A stretch of 64,000 bases of DNA from Lysinibacillus macroides (GTDB taxonomy: Bacteria; Bacillota; Bacilli; Bacillales_A; Planococcaceae): positions 1,337,410 to 1,401,409 of the forward strand of contig NZ_LGCI01000005.1 of NCBI RefSeq assembly GCF_001281525.1. The letters run 5' to 3'. The stretch's first letter is position 1. Every line of letters begins with the position of its first letter. Position numbers and translations under genes: made by a program. Shown here piece by piece: positions 17,161 through 25,905 of this stretch. Under the pieces are notes generated by a model. That model had not been told where the DNA came from. It made no database searches and saw only the letters and a list, made by a program, of their open reading frames with translations.

Positions 17161-17574
17161 TTATTGGAAGCCCAATGATTCTATAATAATCGGCGTTCCA
17201 GCAAAAATAGTGGCGTTAAATGGATTAAGGTTTAAGGAATCTGGAGTTACGTTATAGGCGCCACCCTCCTGCATAACGGCATTGATATAAAGATTGACGT
17301 AGCCATTAGGACGAAAAAGCGTAAATTCGGTTATGGGAGCGCCATTATCATCGGTAAATAAATGAGCCGGAAGGGTTGCTCCGTTTGTTAAATTAATTGC
17401 CTCTGTAACAATATAGAAATATCGATTGATGATAGGAATAATCGTTCCAGCAGGAGGAACGACGAGGGGAGGTTGAATAGCACCTATGTCAATAGCCCTT
17501 ATACGAGACCAAACAACCCGATTATTTTCACAGCAACTGTCACAAGGCAACTTTTGGAGGTCCATTTTTTTCAT
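17161..17574 (-). CDS. DUF4183 domain protein with Cys-rich leader
   Basis: 137 residues from the ATG at 17574, which follows GAGAGGTGAGAAAAATA; the longer frame to 17628 has no site. The N-terminus has LPCDSCCENN, a cysteine cluster like that in many spore-surface subunits. A proline-rich linker (PPLVVPPAG) and the DUF4183 domain (AINLTNGATLPAHLFTDDNG, NGYVNLYINAVMQEGGAY, GTPIIIESLGF) follow. It is the upstream partner of the shorter DUF4183 gene. Cross-linking through the cysteines is plausible but inferred. Confidence 0.8.
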   Translation of the reverse strand: MKKMDLQKLPCDSCCENNRVVWSRIRAIDIGAIQPPLVVPPAGTIIPIINRYFYIVTEAINLTNGATLPAHLFTDDNGAPITEFTLFRPNGYVNLYINAVMQEGGAYNVTPDSLNLNPFNATIFAGTPIIIESLGFQ

Positions 17575-17710
17575 TATTTTTCTCACCTCTCTTTCCAATA
17601 TGTTTTTGACCCCGAAAGTCATAGGCATTTGTTACAGAGAAAGATGTTTAAAAAATAGATCTTGCTTTCATTACTATTTTATGAATTAAGATGGAAAGGT
17701 GATTGGCAAT

Positions 17711-18170
17711 ATGTCTATTAAACAAAGAGTATTTATATTCGGAAAAAAATCATTCATTATATGCAGAATATCCAATTGTTTATGGAAGTACAGGCATTTG
17801 GGACCTTAATTATCCCCATTAAAGAGTTATCAAGCTTTTCGAAAATGACACCAAACCCTGAAGAATTTTCGAAGGTTTTAGTAGAGAGGCCAACAGCATC
17901 TGTACATCCTATTTCTTTTGAAGTGCGCGACCATGAGAATGATCTGCATGGTCGTCATTTTTCATCTCCTTATTCAGAAACTATTGAAGATGCCAGCCTC
18001 TGGCGTGATGGAGGCATATTATAAAAAGTATGGAAAGATATGCGTTTGCCTACAACACTTATTGTTAAGCAAGGACACGAAATTAATAAAGATGGACAGG
18101 TATATGTAAAAGAAGAAAAGAGCCATTAGACATCTCTATTTCACGTACGGCTGTTTGTGTAAAGAATATT
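17711..18170 (+). pseudogene. Decayed gene of unrecognised family
   Basis: Protein-like blocks appear in different frames: YAEYPIVYGSTGIWDLNYP, then DLHGRHFSSPYSETIEDASL, then VWKDMRLPTTLIVKQGHEIN with KDGQVYVKEE, and finally LDISISRTAVCVKNIEIE. At least three frameshifts or stops separate them. The 87-codon frame at 17761 is one piece of this. I cannot name the family. Confidence 0.5.
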
Positions 18171-18539
18171 GAAATAGAATAGTCCTAAATATGAGTACAT
18201 TCTTTAAAGAGTCTTTCTACAACTTGATGTAGGTAGGCTCTAATTTTTTACGGTGAAAATTAAGTGATTTTATTATCTCGATACACAATAGGAAATACAG
18301 ATTATCCGACAATAAGATTAATATAATAGAATAATCTTAAAAAACATTCTACTAACACAAGAGATATTTTAGAAGTGAAAAGGAATTTAATGATATTCTT
18401 GATTTAGAGAAGAGGGTCTTGGGCAATTAATTAACAGAAAACCTACTCTGAAAGAAATAAAGATCGCAGCTGTTCAAGACTATTTATCTGTAGAAATATG
18501 ATGGATTTTAAATTTTTTGGAAATTTTCAGAAAATAATG
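18171..18539. other. Region upstream of comX, no comQ found
   Basis: This is where comQ would normally lie. Only short fragments are visible: KEFNDILDLEKR at about 18377-18412, and in another frame GQLINRKPTLKEIKIAAVQD to about 18500. The NDILD piece is faintly like the second aspartate motif of isoprenyl-transferase-like ComQ, but the match is too short to call. No intact isoprenyl transferase gene is present. Confidence 0.35.
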
Positions 18540-18567
18540 TTGAATTATTGGGAATAGATAGTATAAT
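18540..18567 (+). promoter_or_regulatory. Sigma-A promoter of comX-comP
   Basis: TTGAAT at 18540 and TATAAT at 18562 are separated by 16 bases. Transcription would start near 18574, about 90 bases before the comX start, just at the left arm of the stem-loop described next. Confidence 0.55.
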
Positions 18568-18572
18568 AAATA

Positions 18573-18639
18573 TATAGTTTCAAATATGGTTAATAATCCC
18601 TTTGTTATAGAGATTTAGTAGCTAATAGTTGAAACTATA
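18573..18639 (+). promoter_or_regulatory. Leader stem-loop upstream of comX
   Basis: TATAGTTTCAA (18573-18583) and TTGAAACTATA (18629-18639) are perfect inverted copies 45 bases apart, followed by AAAAAAC rather than a T-run. They would form a stem in the comX leader RNA, or two half-sites for a protein on DNA. Confidence 0.45.
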
Positions 18640-18665
18640 AAAAAACTAGGGAATGAGGAGATTTT

Positions 18666-18824
18666 ATGATTAACATGATTCAATATTTAGAGCAAAATCC
18701 AGCATTAGTAACATTGTTAAAAGAAAAAAAAGCTTCTCTAATTGGTATGACAGCACTAGAGCAAAAAGCGATTTTGGATTCGTTTGATGAAAACGTATGT
18801 TCTCAAGATTTAATTTGGTTCTAA
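18666..18824 (+). CDS. comX: ComX-like competence pheromone precursor
   Basis: 52 residues. The ATG is preceded by GAGGAG with 5 bases spacing. The sequence follows ComX precursors: an N-terminal MIQYLEQNPALVTLLKEKK, the conserved-type SLIGM (compare CLIGF in B. subtilis), a helical middle (LEQKAILDSFDEN), and a variable C-terminal tail with a single tryptophan next to the last residue (DLIWF). In known systems that Trp is isoprenylated by ComQ and the C-terminal peptide is released as the signal sensed by ComP. The last 28 bases overlap the following comP-like gene, the usual comX-comP arrangement. It is short and easily missed in annotation. The absence of a neighbouring comQ is the odd point. 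Confidence 0.8.
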   Translation: MINMIQYLEQNPALVTLLKEKKASLIGMTALEQKAILDSFDENVCSQDLIWF

Positions 18825-21088
18825 AGATCAATACAAAAAACGTTCTTTGGGTAGCTATAAGTTTTTATTTGATTATAGGGATATATTTGCTAAGTATAAC
18901 TTATAGCTCGCCTTCTATAAATCTTAAAGTCCAAGAAAGAAATGGGCAATGGATTATAAAGGAACTATATTTTAAAGAATGGGCAGATCATCATCAAATA
19001 GCATTCGGAGACACAGTTTTAGAGGTCAATGATATCCAAATAGAAAATATTCCCAACCTAGAATATGAATCTATAATTAGAGAAGCAAATGAATTATTAA
19101 TAAGAAAACAAGATGGACAAATATTAGAGGTAAAAATAGATCATTTAGATATTCCTCAGCAGTTTTATTATGTACTAGTAATTCCTGCTTGTTATTTTCT
19201 ACTTAATTTATTTATCGTTTTATATTTGAACTATAGACAGAAAGATTCAAATTTAATTACATTACTTATTCTGTTTATTCTCCCTGTTTCTTTGGCATAT
19301 GTGAGCGGTGGTGCTTCAGGTAAGCTATACCCTGTTGGTACCATTGTGAATCGAACGAGCATGTTATTATGTTTAGTAATATTAATACATTTTTTAAAAG
19401 AATATTTTCGATTTTTAAATTTAAAATGGATATTTTTAGAAAATTTGAAAATATTATATTTATTTCCTATGCTTGCTTTATTACTTAGTGTTATAAGCAT
19501 AATTATTCCACATACAAATTATTATCATTCTTTTATTGTACTCGGTATTTTTTTCCTACTTTTAGTAGTAATATTAGGCATTATGATAGTAGGTTATTTA
19601 AAATATAAGATACCCCAATTAAAAATTTTATTGGACAGTGTCATTATTCCATTTTTACCGTTTCTTTTCATGTATGTATTACCCATGATTTTGTTTAATA
19701 GATATTTTCTTTCTCCTGAAGTTTGCTCTTTATTCCTAATGTTAATTCCTTTTAGCTTTATTTTCACACAGCTTACTGAACGGATCTTTGATATGGAGTA
19801 TTATATTTCGAGGCTGCGTTATTATTTTAATTTTTCTTTTATCTTTACGCTTTGGCTTTTACTAGGGCTCTATTTTTTAACGGGCCTATCGTTGGCCCGC
19901 CTCACAGAGATTTTCCTTTTTACCTTTCTTTCGTTAATGGCACTGTTTTATATAAAGGAGCGGCTGGATTATCATAAGCGCAAGATTCTATTCTCTACCA
20001 AAGATGACTATATTCATCATCTGCATACTACTATCGATAGTATTGGTAGAGTGGTGAAAATTGAAGATTTGTTGGCACGATTTGCTCAGGAAGTGGCGCT
20101 ACAGCTTGAGGTAGAACATGTTTCTGTGCTTACCTACGATTTTCACACTCATCAGGTTATCTTGAACAATCCATCCAAGGAATATATGGAGCACATTGAT
20201 GAGGCATTGCTGGAACGATTAAGCTTAGGGGATATTCAAAAAACAGATTATTTTTACCTAGCCTTTATTCATCAGGATGCTCGCTTTAAACGAATTCTTG
20301 TCATCGACCATCGTCAAGCCATTTACCTGAAAGATGAGGAATTGCTCTGGCTTGAATTATTACTGTTATACTTAAATAATTTTATTGAAAATACCAAAAT
20401 GATCGAGGAGCTTTTACAGCAGCTCAAGCATAAGAAAGCATCTGGTAATCAAGAATTATCATGGCTCAATAAATTACTATGGCTACGTTTTGAGGAAGAA
20501 AAATATCAATTGGCCCAAGAACTGCATGATACGATTTTACAGGAACAGCTTCATATCGCTAGAGAAATGGATGCGCTAGTACATTGGAAGGACGTAGAAA
20601 TGATCCCGTCACAGCTTGAAAAGGTGCATGAACAGATGGTGATTTCCTTAAATGATTTAAGGGGATATTGTGAAAGCTTAAAGCCCCCCTTACTGGACAC
20701 ACTAGGCTTAAATGCAGCACTTAAAAAGCTAATTCAAAAAATTCATAAGCGTGTTGATTTTCTGTTAATCTATACGATAGATCGCCTATATTTAGAGGAT
20801 GAACGTTTAAATTTAATGATTTATCGCCTGTTCCAGGAGCTATTAAACAATGCACTCAAACATGCCTATGCTAATACAGTTGAAGTGCATTTACTTAGCA
20901 CGGAGGAAGGCTTTGAAATTCTTTATACAGATGATGGTATAGGCTGTAATATGGATGATATTAGACATGCTGACTCGATGGGCATTCGTGGTATGCAGGA
21001 GCGCGTTCAGTCGTTTAACGGGAAATTCATGCTAGATACGAAGGTTGGAGAAGGGATGACCATTCGCATACAAGTAAATGAGGTATAA
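18797..21088 (+). CDS. comP: ComP-like sensor histidine kinase
   Basis: 763 residues. A first membrane helix (residues 12-34) is followed by an extracellular PDZ-like segment (AFGDTVLEVNDIQIENI), then about seven further helices. The ComP signature ERIFDMEYYISRLRYYF leads to a cytosolic linker. The HisKA_3 phosphoacceptor is His577 in AQELHDTILQEQ; the ATP-binding part has ELLNNALKHA (N-box) and YTDDGIGC with SMGIRGMQERV. It should sense the product of the overlapping comX and phosphorylate a ComA-type regulator. No response regulator is adjacent; a terminator follows. The 5' portion is clearly more AT-rich than the kinase portion. A close paralogue lies at 38.1-40.4 kb. Confidence 0.9.
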   Translation: MFSRFNLVLKINTKNVLWVAISFYLIIGIYLLSITYSSPSINLKVQERNGQWIIKELYFKEWADHHQIAFGDTVLEVNDIQIENIPNLEYESIIREANELLIRKQDGQILEVKIDHLDIPQQFYYVLVIPACYFLLNLFIVLYLNYRQKDSNLITLLILFILPVSLAYVSGGASGKLYPVGTIVNRTSMLLCLVILIHFLKEYFRFLNLKWIFLENLKILYLFPMLALLLSVISIIIPHTNYYHSFIVLGIFFLLLVVILGIMIVGYLKYKIPQLKILLDSVIIPFLPFLFMYVLPMILFNRYFLSPEVCSLFLMLIPFSFIFTQLTERIFDMEYYISRLRYYFNFSFIFTLWLLLGLYFLTGLSLARLTEIFLFTFLSLMALFYIKERLDYHKRKILFSTKDDYIHHLHTTIDSIGRVVKIEDLLARFAQEVALQLEVEHVSVLTYDFHTHQVILNNPSKEYMEHIDEALLERLSLGDIQKTDYFYLAFIHQDARFKRILVIDHRQAIYLKDEELLWLELLLLYLNNFIENTKMIEELLQQLKHKKASGNQELSWLNKLLWLRFEEEKYQLAQELHDTILQEQLHIAREMDALVHWKDVEMIPSQLEKVHEQMVISLNDLRGYCESLKPPLLDTLGLNAALKKLIQKIHKRVDFLLIYTIDRLYLEDERLNLMIYRLFQELLNNALKHAYANTVEVHLLSTEEGFEILYTDDGIGCNMDDIRHADSMGIRGMQERVQSFNGKFMLDTKVGEGMTIRIQVNEV

Positions 21089-21193
21089 AAAAGACTTATT
21101 TACAAATTGTAGTGTTGAATGTTCAAAATTAGTTGTTATAGGTCCCTTATGGTATAATTCATTACTGAGTCCATAAAAGGGCGACCAATTCTT

Positions 21194-21229
21194 AAGCAGT
21201 AGTGTAATTAGACGCTACTGCTTTAATTT
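21194..21229 (+). terminator. Rho-independent terminator
   Basis: AAGCAGTAG pairs perfectly with CTACTGCTT around a 12-base loop, followed by TAATTTTT. It ends the comX-comP unit about 105 bases after the stop. Confidence 0.75.
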
Positions 21230-21353
21230 TTCCAATGTCCCTTTCTGTGCAAAATTCAAAGCTCTCTCCCTTGCATTCAAAACCTCTGTAGAAATAATAA
21301 GTTATTTCGTACTCGTGTAGATTTGAAATAAAGTCATACCGTTTTCAATATAA

Positions 21354-21770
21354 TTACTCAGATGGATATTTATAAGTCTTTAGGTGAGTGTGATTTATCA
21401 ATTTAACCTCAGGTCCATAAGATATTTCATAGGTCATTTTATCCTTCCCTATGGAGTTATACTGAATGCCTGTAGGTTCAATTTCAAATGTAATTTGCAA
21501 TATAAAGCCACGAAAATCATTTACTCTTCTCGTTTCGATAACTTCAATTTTCCAAGGAGTCACCTGGGGCGGAAAATCCTTGAAAATCTTCGGATAATAA
21601 TAGCTACTCAAATCTTTTTCAATATAGGGAGTAAGCATAAGCATGAGCATATCCTGCATTCTAAGTTCGTTAGAGTCTTGAGTGGGTTCATTTATCCCAA
21701 ACCCTGTCTTTGGAAGGAAAAATAAAACAAGAATCAGTAATATTATTAAAGAATATAATCCCTTTTTCAC
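21354..21770 (-). CDS. DUF3888 family secreted protein
   Basis: 138 residues. A signal peptide (KKGLYSLIILLILVLFFLP) is followed by a DUF3888-type domain: NELRMQDMLMLMLTPYIEKD, SYYYPKIFKDFPPQVTPWKI, then beta strands to the C-terminus. The family occurs in Bacillaceae, often as short exported proteins of unknown function. There is no lipobox cysteine. It stands alone. Only a weak ribosome site (AAAGAGATG) is visible before the ATG. Confidence 0.7.
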   Translation of the reverse strand: MKKGLYSLIILLILVLFFLPKTGFGINEPTQDSNELRMQDMLMLMLTPYIEKDLSSYYYPKIFKDFPPQVTPWKIEVIETRRVNDFRGFILQITFEIEPTGIQYNSIGKDKMTYEISYGPEVKLINHTHLKTYKYPSE

Positions 21771-22274
21771 ATATAATACATCTCTTTAAATTTTTTATAT
21801 TATTAACAAATTCTTTAAAATTATGTAGTTAATAAATATAAAATTTATGAAAGGTAGGTGGGTACTTTCATCCAAATTGAACATTATTATAAATTTCCTC
21901 TAGGCTAAATGAATTTGCTATAAACAAATATTTCCTATAAAATGGAAAATTTCTTCTTTATTAATACTCACGAAATTAAAAATTCCGAATTTTAAATTTT
22001 TTTATATAAATAATGTTGTATACTATTATGAAGTTATAAACACTAAATCAAATTAACATAAAACATAGTATTAAATTACTTGTCTGCATTTATATTCTTA
22101 TTTTCGTATTAATTAAATTATAAATTCAACTTCACTATCATAAAACTTTAAAAAATAGGAGAACTAAATTGAATAATAAAAAACTGTTTTTTATACGCTA
22201 ATTGAATCAATTTCATAAATCGATTTTTTCAAGAGCTTAGACTGCTCCTGTGTCTGATTTTTGTTTTTTAAAAT
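21771..22274. other. Very AT-rich intergenic stretch
   Basis: About 500 bases of strongly AT-rich DNA with no gene, RNA or repeat recognised. The left end of the neighbouring insertion sequence probably lies in its last 100 bases. Confidence 0.35.
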
Positions 22275-23735
22275 TTAAGCTGCGTTGTTTTGTAGCTGTA
22301 AACGTACATTCATCCGATCGACTGCTAATTTGCAGGCATTATAAATAAACGTCACAAGGTTGAAGTGCAGTTTAGCTTTTCTACCGGTTTTGTGACGGAC
22401 GTTGTTTAACTGAAAAAATTGCTTTAAATAAGCATTTACTCGTTCGACAGCTGTGCGTTCCTTGTAAAGTTTCTTCCATAGCTCGGAGCCACGTGCTGGA
22501 AACGTGTATTTGCGGATATCGGTTTCACACTTGATTTTAAACACCTTTTGACAGAGCGAGTCATCACGTAATGGACAGGTTGCGCAATCTTTTGGACGTG
22601 TGAACTTAAGCGTTTGATACTTTTCATCAAAGCTGTCGTAACAGTAGCTATGTTCACGCACACAGGTTGGACGGAAATGTTCATCAAAACCGATCATTTC
22701 GCCCTCACGTCTTTTCACATATGGAATCACAGCTTTCATCTCTTGTATTGAAATCTGGCGGTAAATTGCTTCATAGTCATAACCTGCATCGAAAATAGCC
22801 GTTGTGAAATGGTTAGGCATGATATGGTTCATCTTTTTTAGTAACGGAATCGCCGCTTTACTATCACTCAGATTGCCGGAAGACATTAGACGCGCCACGA
22901 TATATTGGCTTTTTGTCGAAACAGCTAAATGCCCTTTAAAGCCGTACCAGAATGTGTTTTTACCATCGCTGTTTTTCTTGATGCCCCACTTTGGTTCAAT
23001 GGGGATGTCTTGCCATAGAGTCGTCAATGGAATGGTTAATTGTGCTTCCAACTTCTTTTCAAAAGTCGTTTGATTCGCTTCAAGTTCTGCTTGTTCAGCG
23101 AGCCAGGCAGCACGTTCTTCTTTTGATTTACGACCACGTTTTTTCGGTTGTGTTTCTTTTTTCTCTGCTGGTTTTGCGGCATCTCTCGCTTCAAAATGTG
23201 TTGCATCAAAACTAAGGTGTTCCTCTTCAAGAAAACCTTCTGTAAAGGCAGCTTGAATAAGTTCATCGTGCATGCGATCTAAGACATCTGATTGACTAAT
23301 CACGTCGACCATACGTGAATACGAGGCTTCAGATGGCACCGTGTCCGAAACTAAAAAGCCACAATCTAAGCGAAAGACGAAATCATGCGTTAATCGATTG
23401 ACCAAATCTTTAACGGTAGGGATACGCTCGACAATGCGGATCATCAATGATTGAATCATCGCACCGTAGTTTAATTCTCGTGGAGCACCACGCATCGTCT
23501 TCTTTCGAAATAGTTGAAAGATTGGCTGCACATCGAAAGTGGCTAAAATAGCATCAAAACGACGAGAACTTTCCATTTTCAATAATTCACGGATGTCAAA
23601 TAGGCTCATTTGTTTTACAATAGTCATGAGGCATCATTCCTTTTCGGTGGGTTGTTTAGTCGCTACCATTATACCGAATTTGGGGAGGTGCCTCATTTTT
23701 ATTTAATTTTAGCCCTTGATATTAAAGGGATTAGA
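22160..23735 (-). mobile_element. IS1182-type insertion sequence, ends approximate
   Basis: The element contains one transposase gene and its own promoter on the minus strand (TATAAT about 50 bases before the ATG). I could not prove the terminal repeats. CTAAA-TT-AATAA-like sequence at both sides (about 22162 and the complement near 23715) is only a weak candidate pair. Confidence 0.5.
22275..23627 (-). CDS. IS1182-family transposase
   Basis: 450 residues. The N-terminal domain (LNYGAMIQSLMIRIVERIPT, VPSEASYSRM) and the DDE catalytic region are intact: first Asp in HLSFDATHFEARD, second in FDAGYDYEAIYRQ, and the Glu helix KKLYKERTAVERVNAYLKQF. A lysine/arginine-rich insert (KKRGRKSKEE) and a Cys-rich zinc-ribbon-like part (CATCPLRDDSLCQ) are typical of the IS1182 group. 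AAAGGAATG precedes the ATG. It appears complete, so the element may still move. Confidence 0.9.
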   Translation of the reverse strand: MTIVKQMSLFDIRELLKMESSRRFDAILATFDVQPIFQLFRKKTMRGAPRELNYGAMIQSLMIRIVERIPTVKDLVNRLTHDFVFRLDCGFLVSDTVPSEASYSRMVDVISQSDVLDRMHDELIQAAFTEGFLEEEHLSFDATHFEARDAAKPAEKKETQPKKRGRKSKEERAAWLAEQAELEANQTTFEKKLEAQLTIPLTTLWQDIPIEPKWGIKKNSDGKNTFWYGFKGHLAVSTKSQYIVARLMSSGNLSDSKAAIPLLKKMNHIMPNHFTTAIFDAGYDYEAIYRQISIQEMKAVIPYVKRREGEMIGFDEHFRPTCVREHSYCYDSFDEKYQTLKFTRPKDCATCPLRDDSLCQKVFKIKCETDIRKYTFPARGSELWKKLYKERTAVERVNAYLKQFFQLNNVRHKTGRKAKLHFNLVTFIYNACKLAVDRMNVRLQLQNNAA

Positions 23736-23787
23736 ATTATGAAATTAACTCAATTATATTAACAATAGTTTTTAGCATTTTTTTATA

Positions 23788-24485
23788 GGATTTAAAAATA
23801 AAGATTATGATCAATTAGAAGAATTCAAAACAACTAATGAAGAACTAACTCTCAAAGAGGCTATAGCTCTAGGGTTAAGTACTATAAAAATGGAATGAAA
23901 ATGCTGCATTTTATAAGCTTACTAGTAGTGATGAGAATGGTGGCGGGACAAGCGGAGAAACTGGGAAAAGGTATAATTGGAATTGGAATTTATTCTTTAC
24001 AGTTCCAGGTTCCGAAAGACAACTACTCGTAGGAATATCAAAAGAAATCATAGATACAGAGCAAGAAATAATTGGTCAAAGGAGACAAGACCAATCGAAT
24101 TAAAAGATATTATATTTAATAGTCCTAAGCTATTGAAGATTGTAATAGATAGGTATGAGCTTCACCAAGGAGAAGAGTGGGCTAGAGGATATCATTTTAC
24201 CCTTGACAAACACCGATAATGAACCTACTGTAATAGGCTTCGACAAAAGATAAAGTATTTACGAAGGTGAATATTGATCCTAAAAAAGGTGAAATAACTA
24301 ATGCCTCCAATAAAATACCTATAGGGAGAAAACCAAGGGGATATTCAACAGAACAACCTTTTATTAAATTAAACCATGATAACAGAGAATCTTGGTCACC
24401 TTTAAATATATCCCAGAATGTAGTAAAGGCATGGTTTAATTCAGAAAGTAAATATAGTAATTTCATATGCCTTAAGAAATTTTAA
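23788..24485 (+). pseudogene. Broken gene beside the IS, unrecognised
   Basis: Four to five protein-like pieces follow each other in changing frames: DYDQLEEFKTTNEELTLKEA, WNENAAFYKLTSSDENGGG, WNWNLFFTVPGSERQLLVGI, PIELKDIIFNSPKLLKIVID, EEWARGYHFTL, and VFTKVNIDPKKGEITNASNK. The pieces together give about 220 residues of one ancestral protein with at least four frameshifts. The 5' end is missing and the insertion sequence ends just upstream. The family is not recognised; it may have been a secreted protein, but no signal peptide remains. Confidence 0.6.
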
Positions 24486-24615
24486 ATCGATAGCTTACAG
24501 GGGCTGCCAAGCAATTTTTTAGCCTTAGTTAGCCCCAACTTAGTCTCAAAACCAGCCTCAATTAGCCCCAACCGTGTGTATTATTTTGCTCTAAAATACA
24601 TTGTAAAGAAAAATG

Positions 24616-24660
24616 GAAAAACCCCAGTTACCTTGATATGAAAGGTTTTCTGGGGCTTAA
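24616..24660 (-). terminator. Terminator of the 23-codon gene
   Basis: On the minus strand AAGCCCCAG pairs with CTGGGGTT across a 22-base loop and is followed by TTTTCC. It lies 28 bases after the small ORF. Confidence 0.6.
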
Positions 24661-24687
24661 TCGGGTGCATAATGCAAAATAATAAAA

Positions 24688-24759
24688 TTAGTCCGTGAAG
24701 CATAGAGATGATAAGTAACCTAACATTAATAAAAGACCAATACCCATTGCGATACTCAT
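24688..24759 (-). CDS. Putative 23-residue membrane peptide
   Basis: The ORF encodes MSIAMGIGLLLMLGY followed by LSSLCFTD. AAAGGAGG lies 8 bases before the ATG, one of the strongest ribosome sites in the window, and a terminator follows. Residues 3-17 form one short hydrophobic helix. Short single-helix peptides of this kind are frequent in Bacillales and often missed. The function is unknown; the call rests on the ribosome site, hydrophobicity and terminator. Confidence 0.55.
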   Translation of the reverse strand: MSIAMGIGLLLMLGYLSSLCFTD

Positions 24760-24903
24760 ACTTTGTACCTCCTTTAAAAAACGACACATTCTTCATAAAT
24801 ATTGTACAATGAATTGTAGAAATATGAAACCTTTTAATGGCGATAACGTATATAATAATAAGGAGAATTACCAATTTGTACATAAAAGAGTAGGTGTGAA
24901 TAA

Positions 24904-25512
24904 ATGAAAACGTGGGTGAAAAAAAGTATTGTCATCATGGTGGCGTTTTTAACATTTGGTTTAATTACGCCGACACATGAAATTTGGGATGCATTTGATC
25001 AAGGCTCCTCTAACCGCGCCTCGATTGACTCTACACCAGGGATAGGCACGGCTGTTGCAGCAGAAACAGAGAATAACTGGGATGAGCAGACTCAAGTACA
25101 GGAAGAAGCGGTTGATTATAGTGCTACGCTGATTGATGCCGCAAAAGAGCAATCATACATAAAGTTTGGCACAAAAATTGGTCCAAAAATTAGCAATGAA
25201 TTTGACAGCATTATCTTCCCAAAAATCGAGGAAGCGATTGCAATGACAGTGGCTAGCTTGGACGAGCAATCACTAGCCTCCTTAACGATCTCTGAAAAGC
25301 CAAGCGGTCATTATGGCGAAAAAATTTTTAATGTGATCAATAATGCAACAGGCACAGATGTCATTCGCTTCCATGTGCGTACAGAAAAAAGACCTTTAGA
25401 AGGCTACTATTATAATTTCCACTACCATAGTGCCGAGGACGATTTTATGGCACACCACAATCTAGGCGATATTTACTGGAACAAAAACACACCACCGAAG
25501 TGGTTGTCATAA
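24904..25512 (+). CDS. YpjP-like exported protein
   Basis: 202 residues. An N-terminal signal or anchor (KKSIVIMVAFLTFGLIT) is followed by a low-complexity acidic region and a conserved C-terminal domain: KFGTKIGPKISNEFDSIIFP, KPSGHYGEKIFNVINNATGT, FHVRTEKRPLEGYYYNFHYH, NLGDIYWNKNTPPKWLS. This matches the YpjP family of Bacillus, of unknown function, which in B. subtilis lies near the thymidylate synthase genes. A terminator follows. Confidence 0.8.
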   Translation: MKTWVKKSIVIMVAFLTFGLITPTHEIWDAFDQGSSNRASIDSTPGIGTAVAAETENNWDEQTQVQEEAVDYSATLIDAAKEQSYIKFGTKIGPKISNEFDSIIFPKIEEAIAMTVASLDEQSLASLTISEKPSGHYGEKIFNVINNATGTDVIRFHVRTEKRPLEGYYYNFHYHSAEDDFMAHHNLGDIYWNKNTPPKWLS

Positions 25513-25520
25513 AAGATCGA

Positions 25521-25553
25521 AAACACTCGTTGACAATACGAGTGTTTTTTTGT
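25521..25553 (+). terminator. Rho-independent terminator
   Basis: AAACACTCG pairs with CGAGTGTTT around a 9-base loop, followed by TTTT. Confidence 0.85.
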
Positions 25554-25905
25554 CCGAAAATGCTGATATAATAGGGTTTTTAGCAGTTTACGAAAAAATG
25601 GTTTTTGTGAAGGGAATCAAGCAAAAAGAGTGGGGAAAACCTGTACCCAAAAATGTACCCGTTTTTTATCTGTTTTCACTTTCTTCAAATGAATTTAGCT
25701 TAAGCAATTGATCGTGTAATTCGAAGGTAGGGTGGCGCAGTAAGGTTTTCCTCACCTAATTGCTATAAAAGGGTAATTAGCGAAAAGTAAGTGAACTTCA
25801 CTCACTTTCATTGTGACTTTATATCGACATATTTTGGCAGGTTTACTTGATATTTTAAAAATAACTTTATAGTAACATTGGATATAAAGATGTAGGAGGT
25901 TTTAT
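25554..25905. other. Intergenic stretch, possible old gene tail
   Basis: TGTACCC occurs twice 12 bases apart near 25648-25667. On the minus strand a frame reads LLRHPTFELHDQLLKLNSFE and stops, which looks like the C-terminal tail of a lost gene. Nothing else is recognised. Confidence 0.3.

Noticed and set aside
18171-18500. Remnant of comQ upstream of comX
   Set aside because: Only NDILDLEKR-like sequence hints at it. The match is too short and the other fragment does not fit ComQ, so I left it as an open possibility rather than a call.
25640-25670. Phage attachment site suggested by TGTACCC direct repeats
   Set aside because: The repeats are 7 bases and only 12 apart, with no integrase or second copy found.
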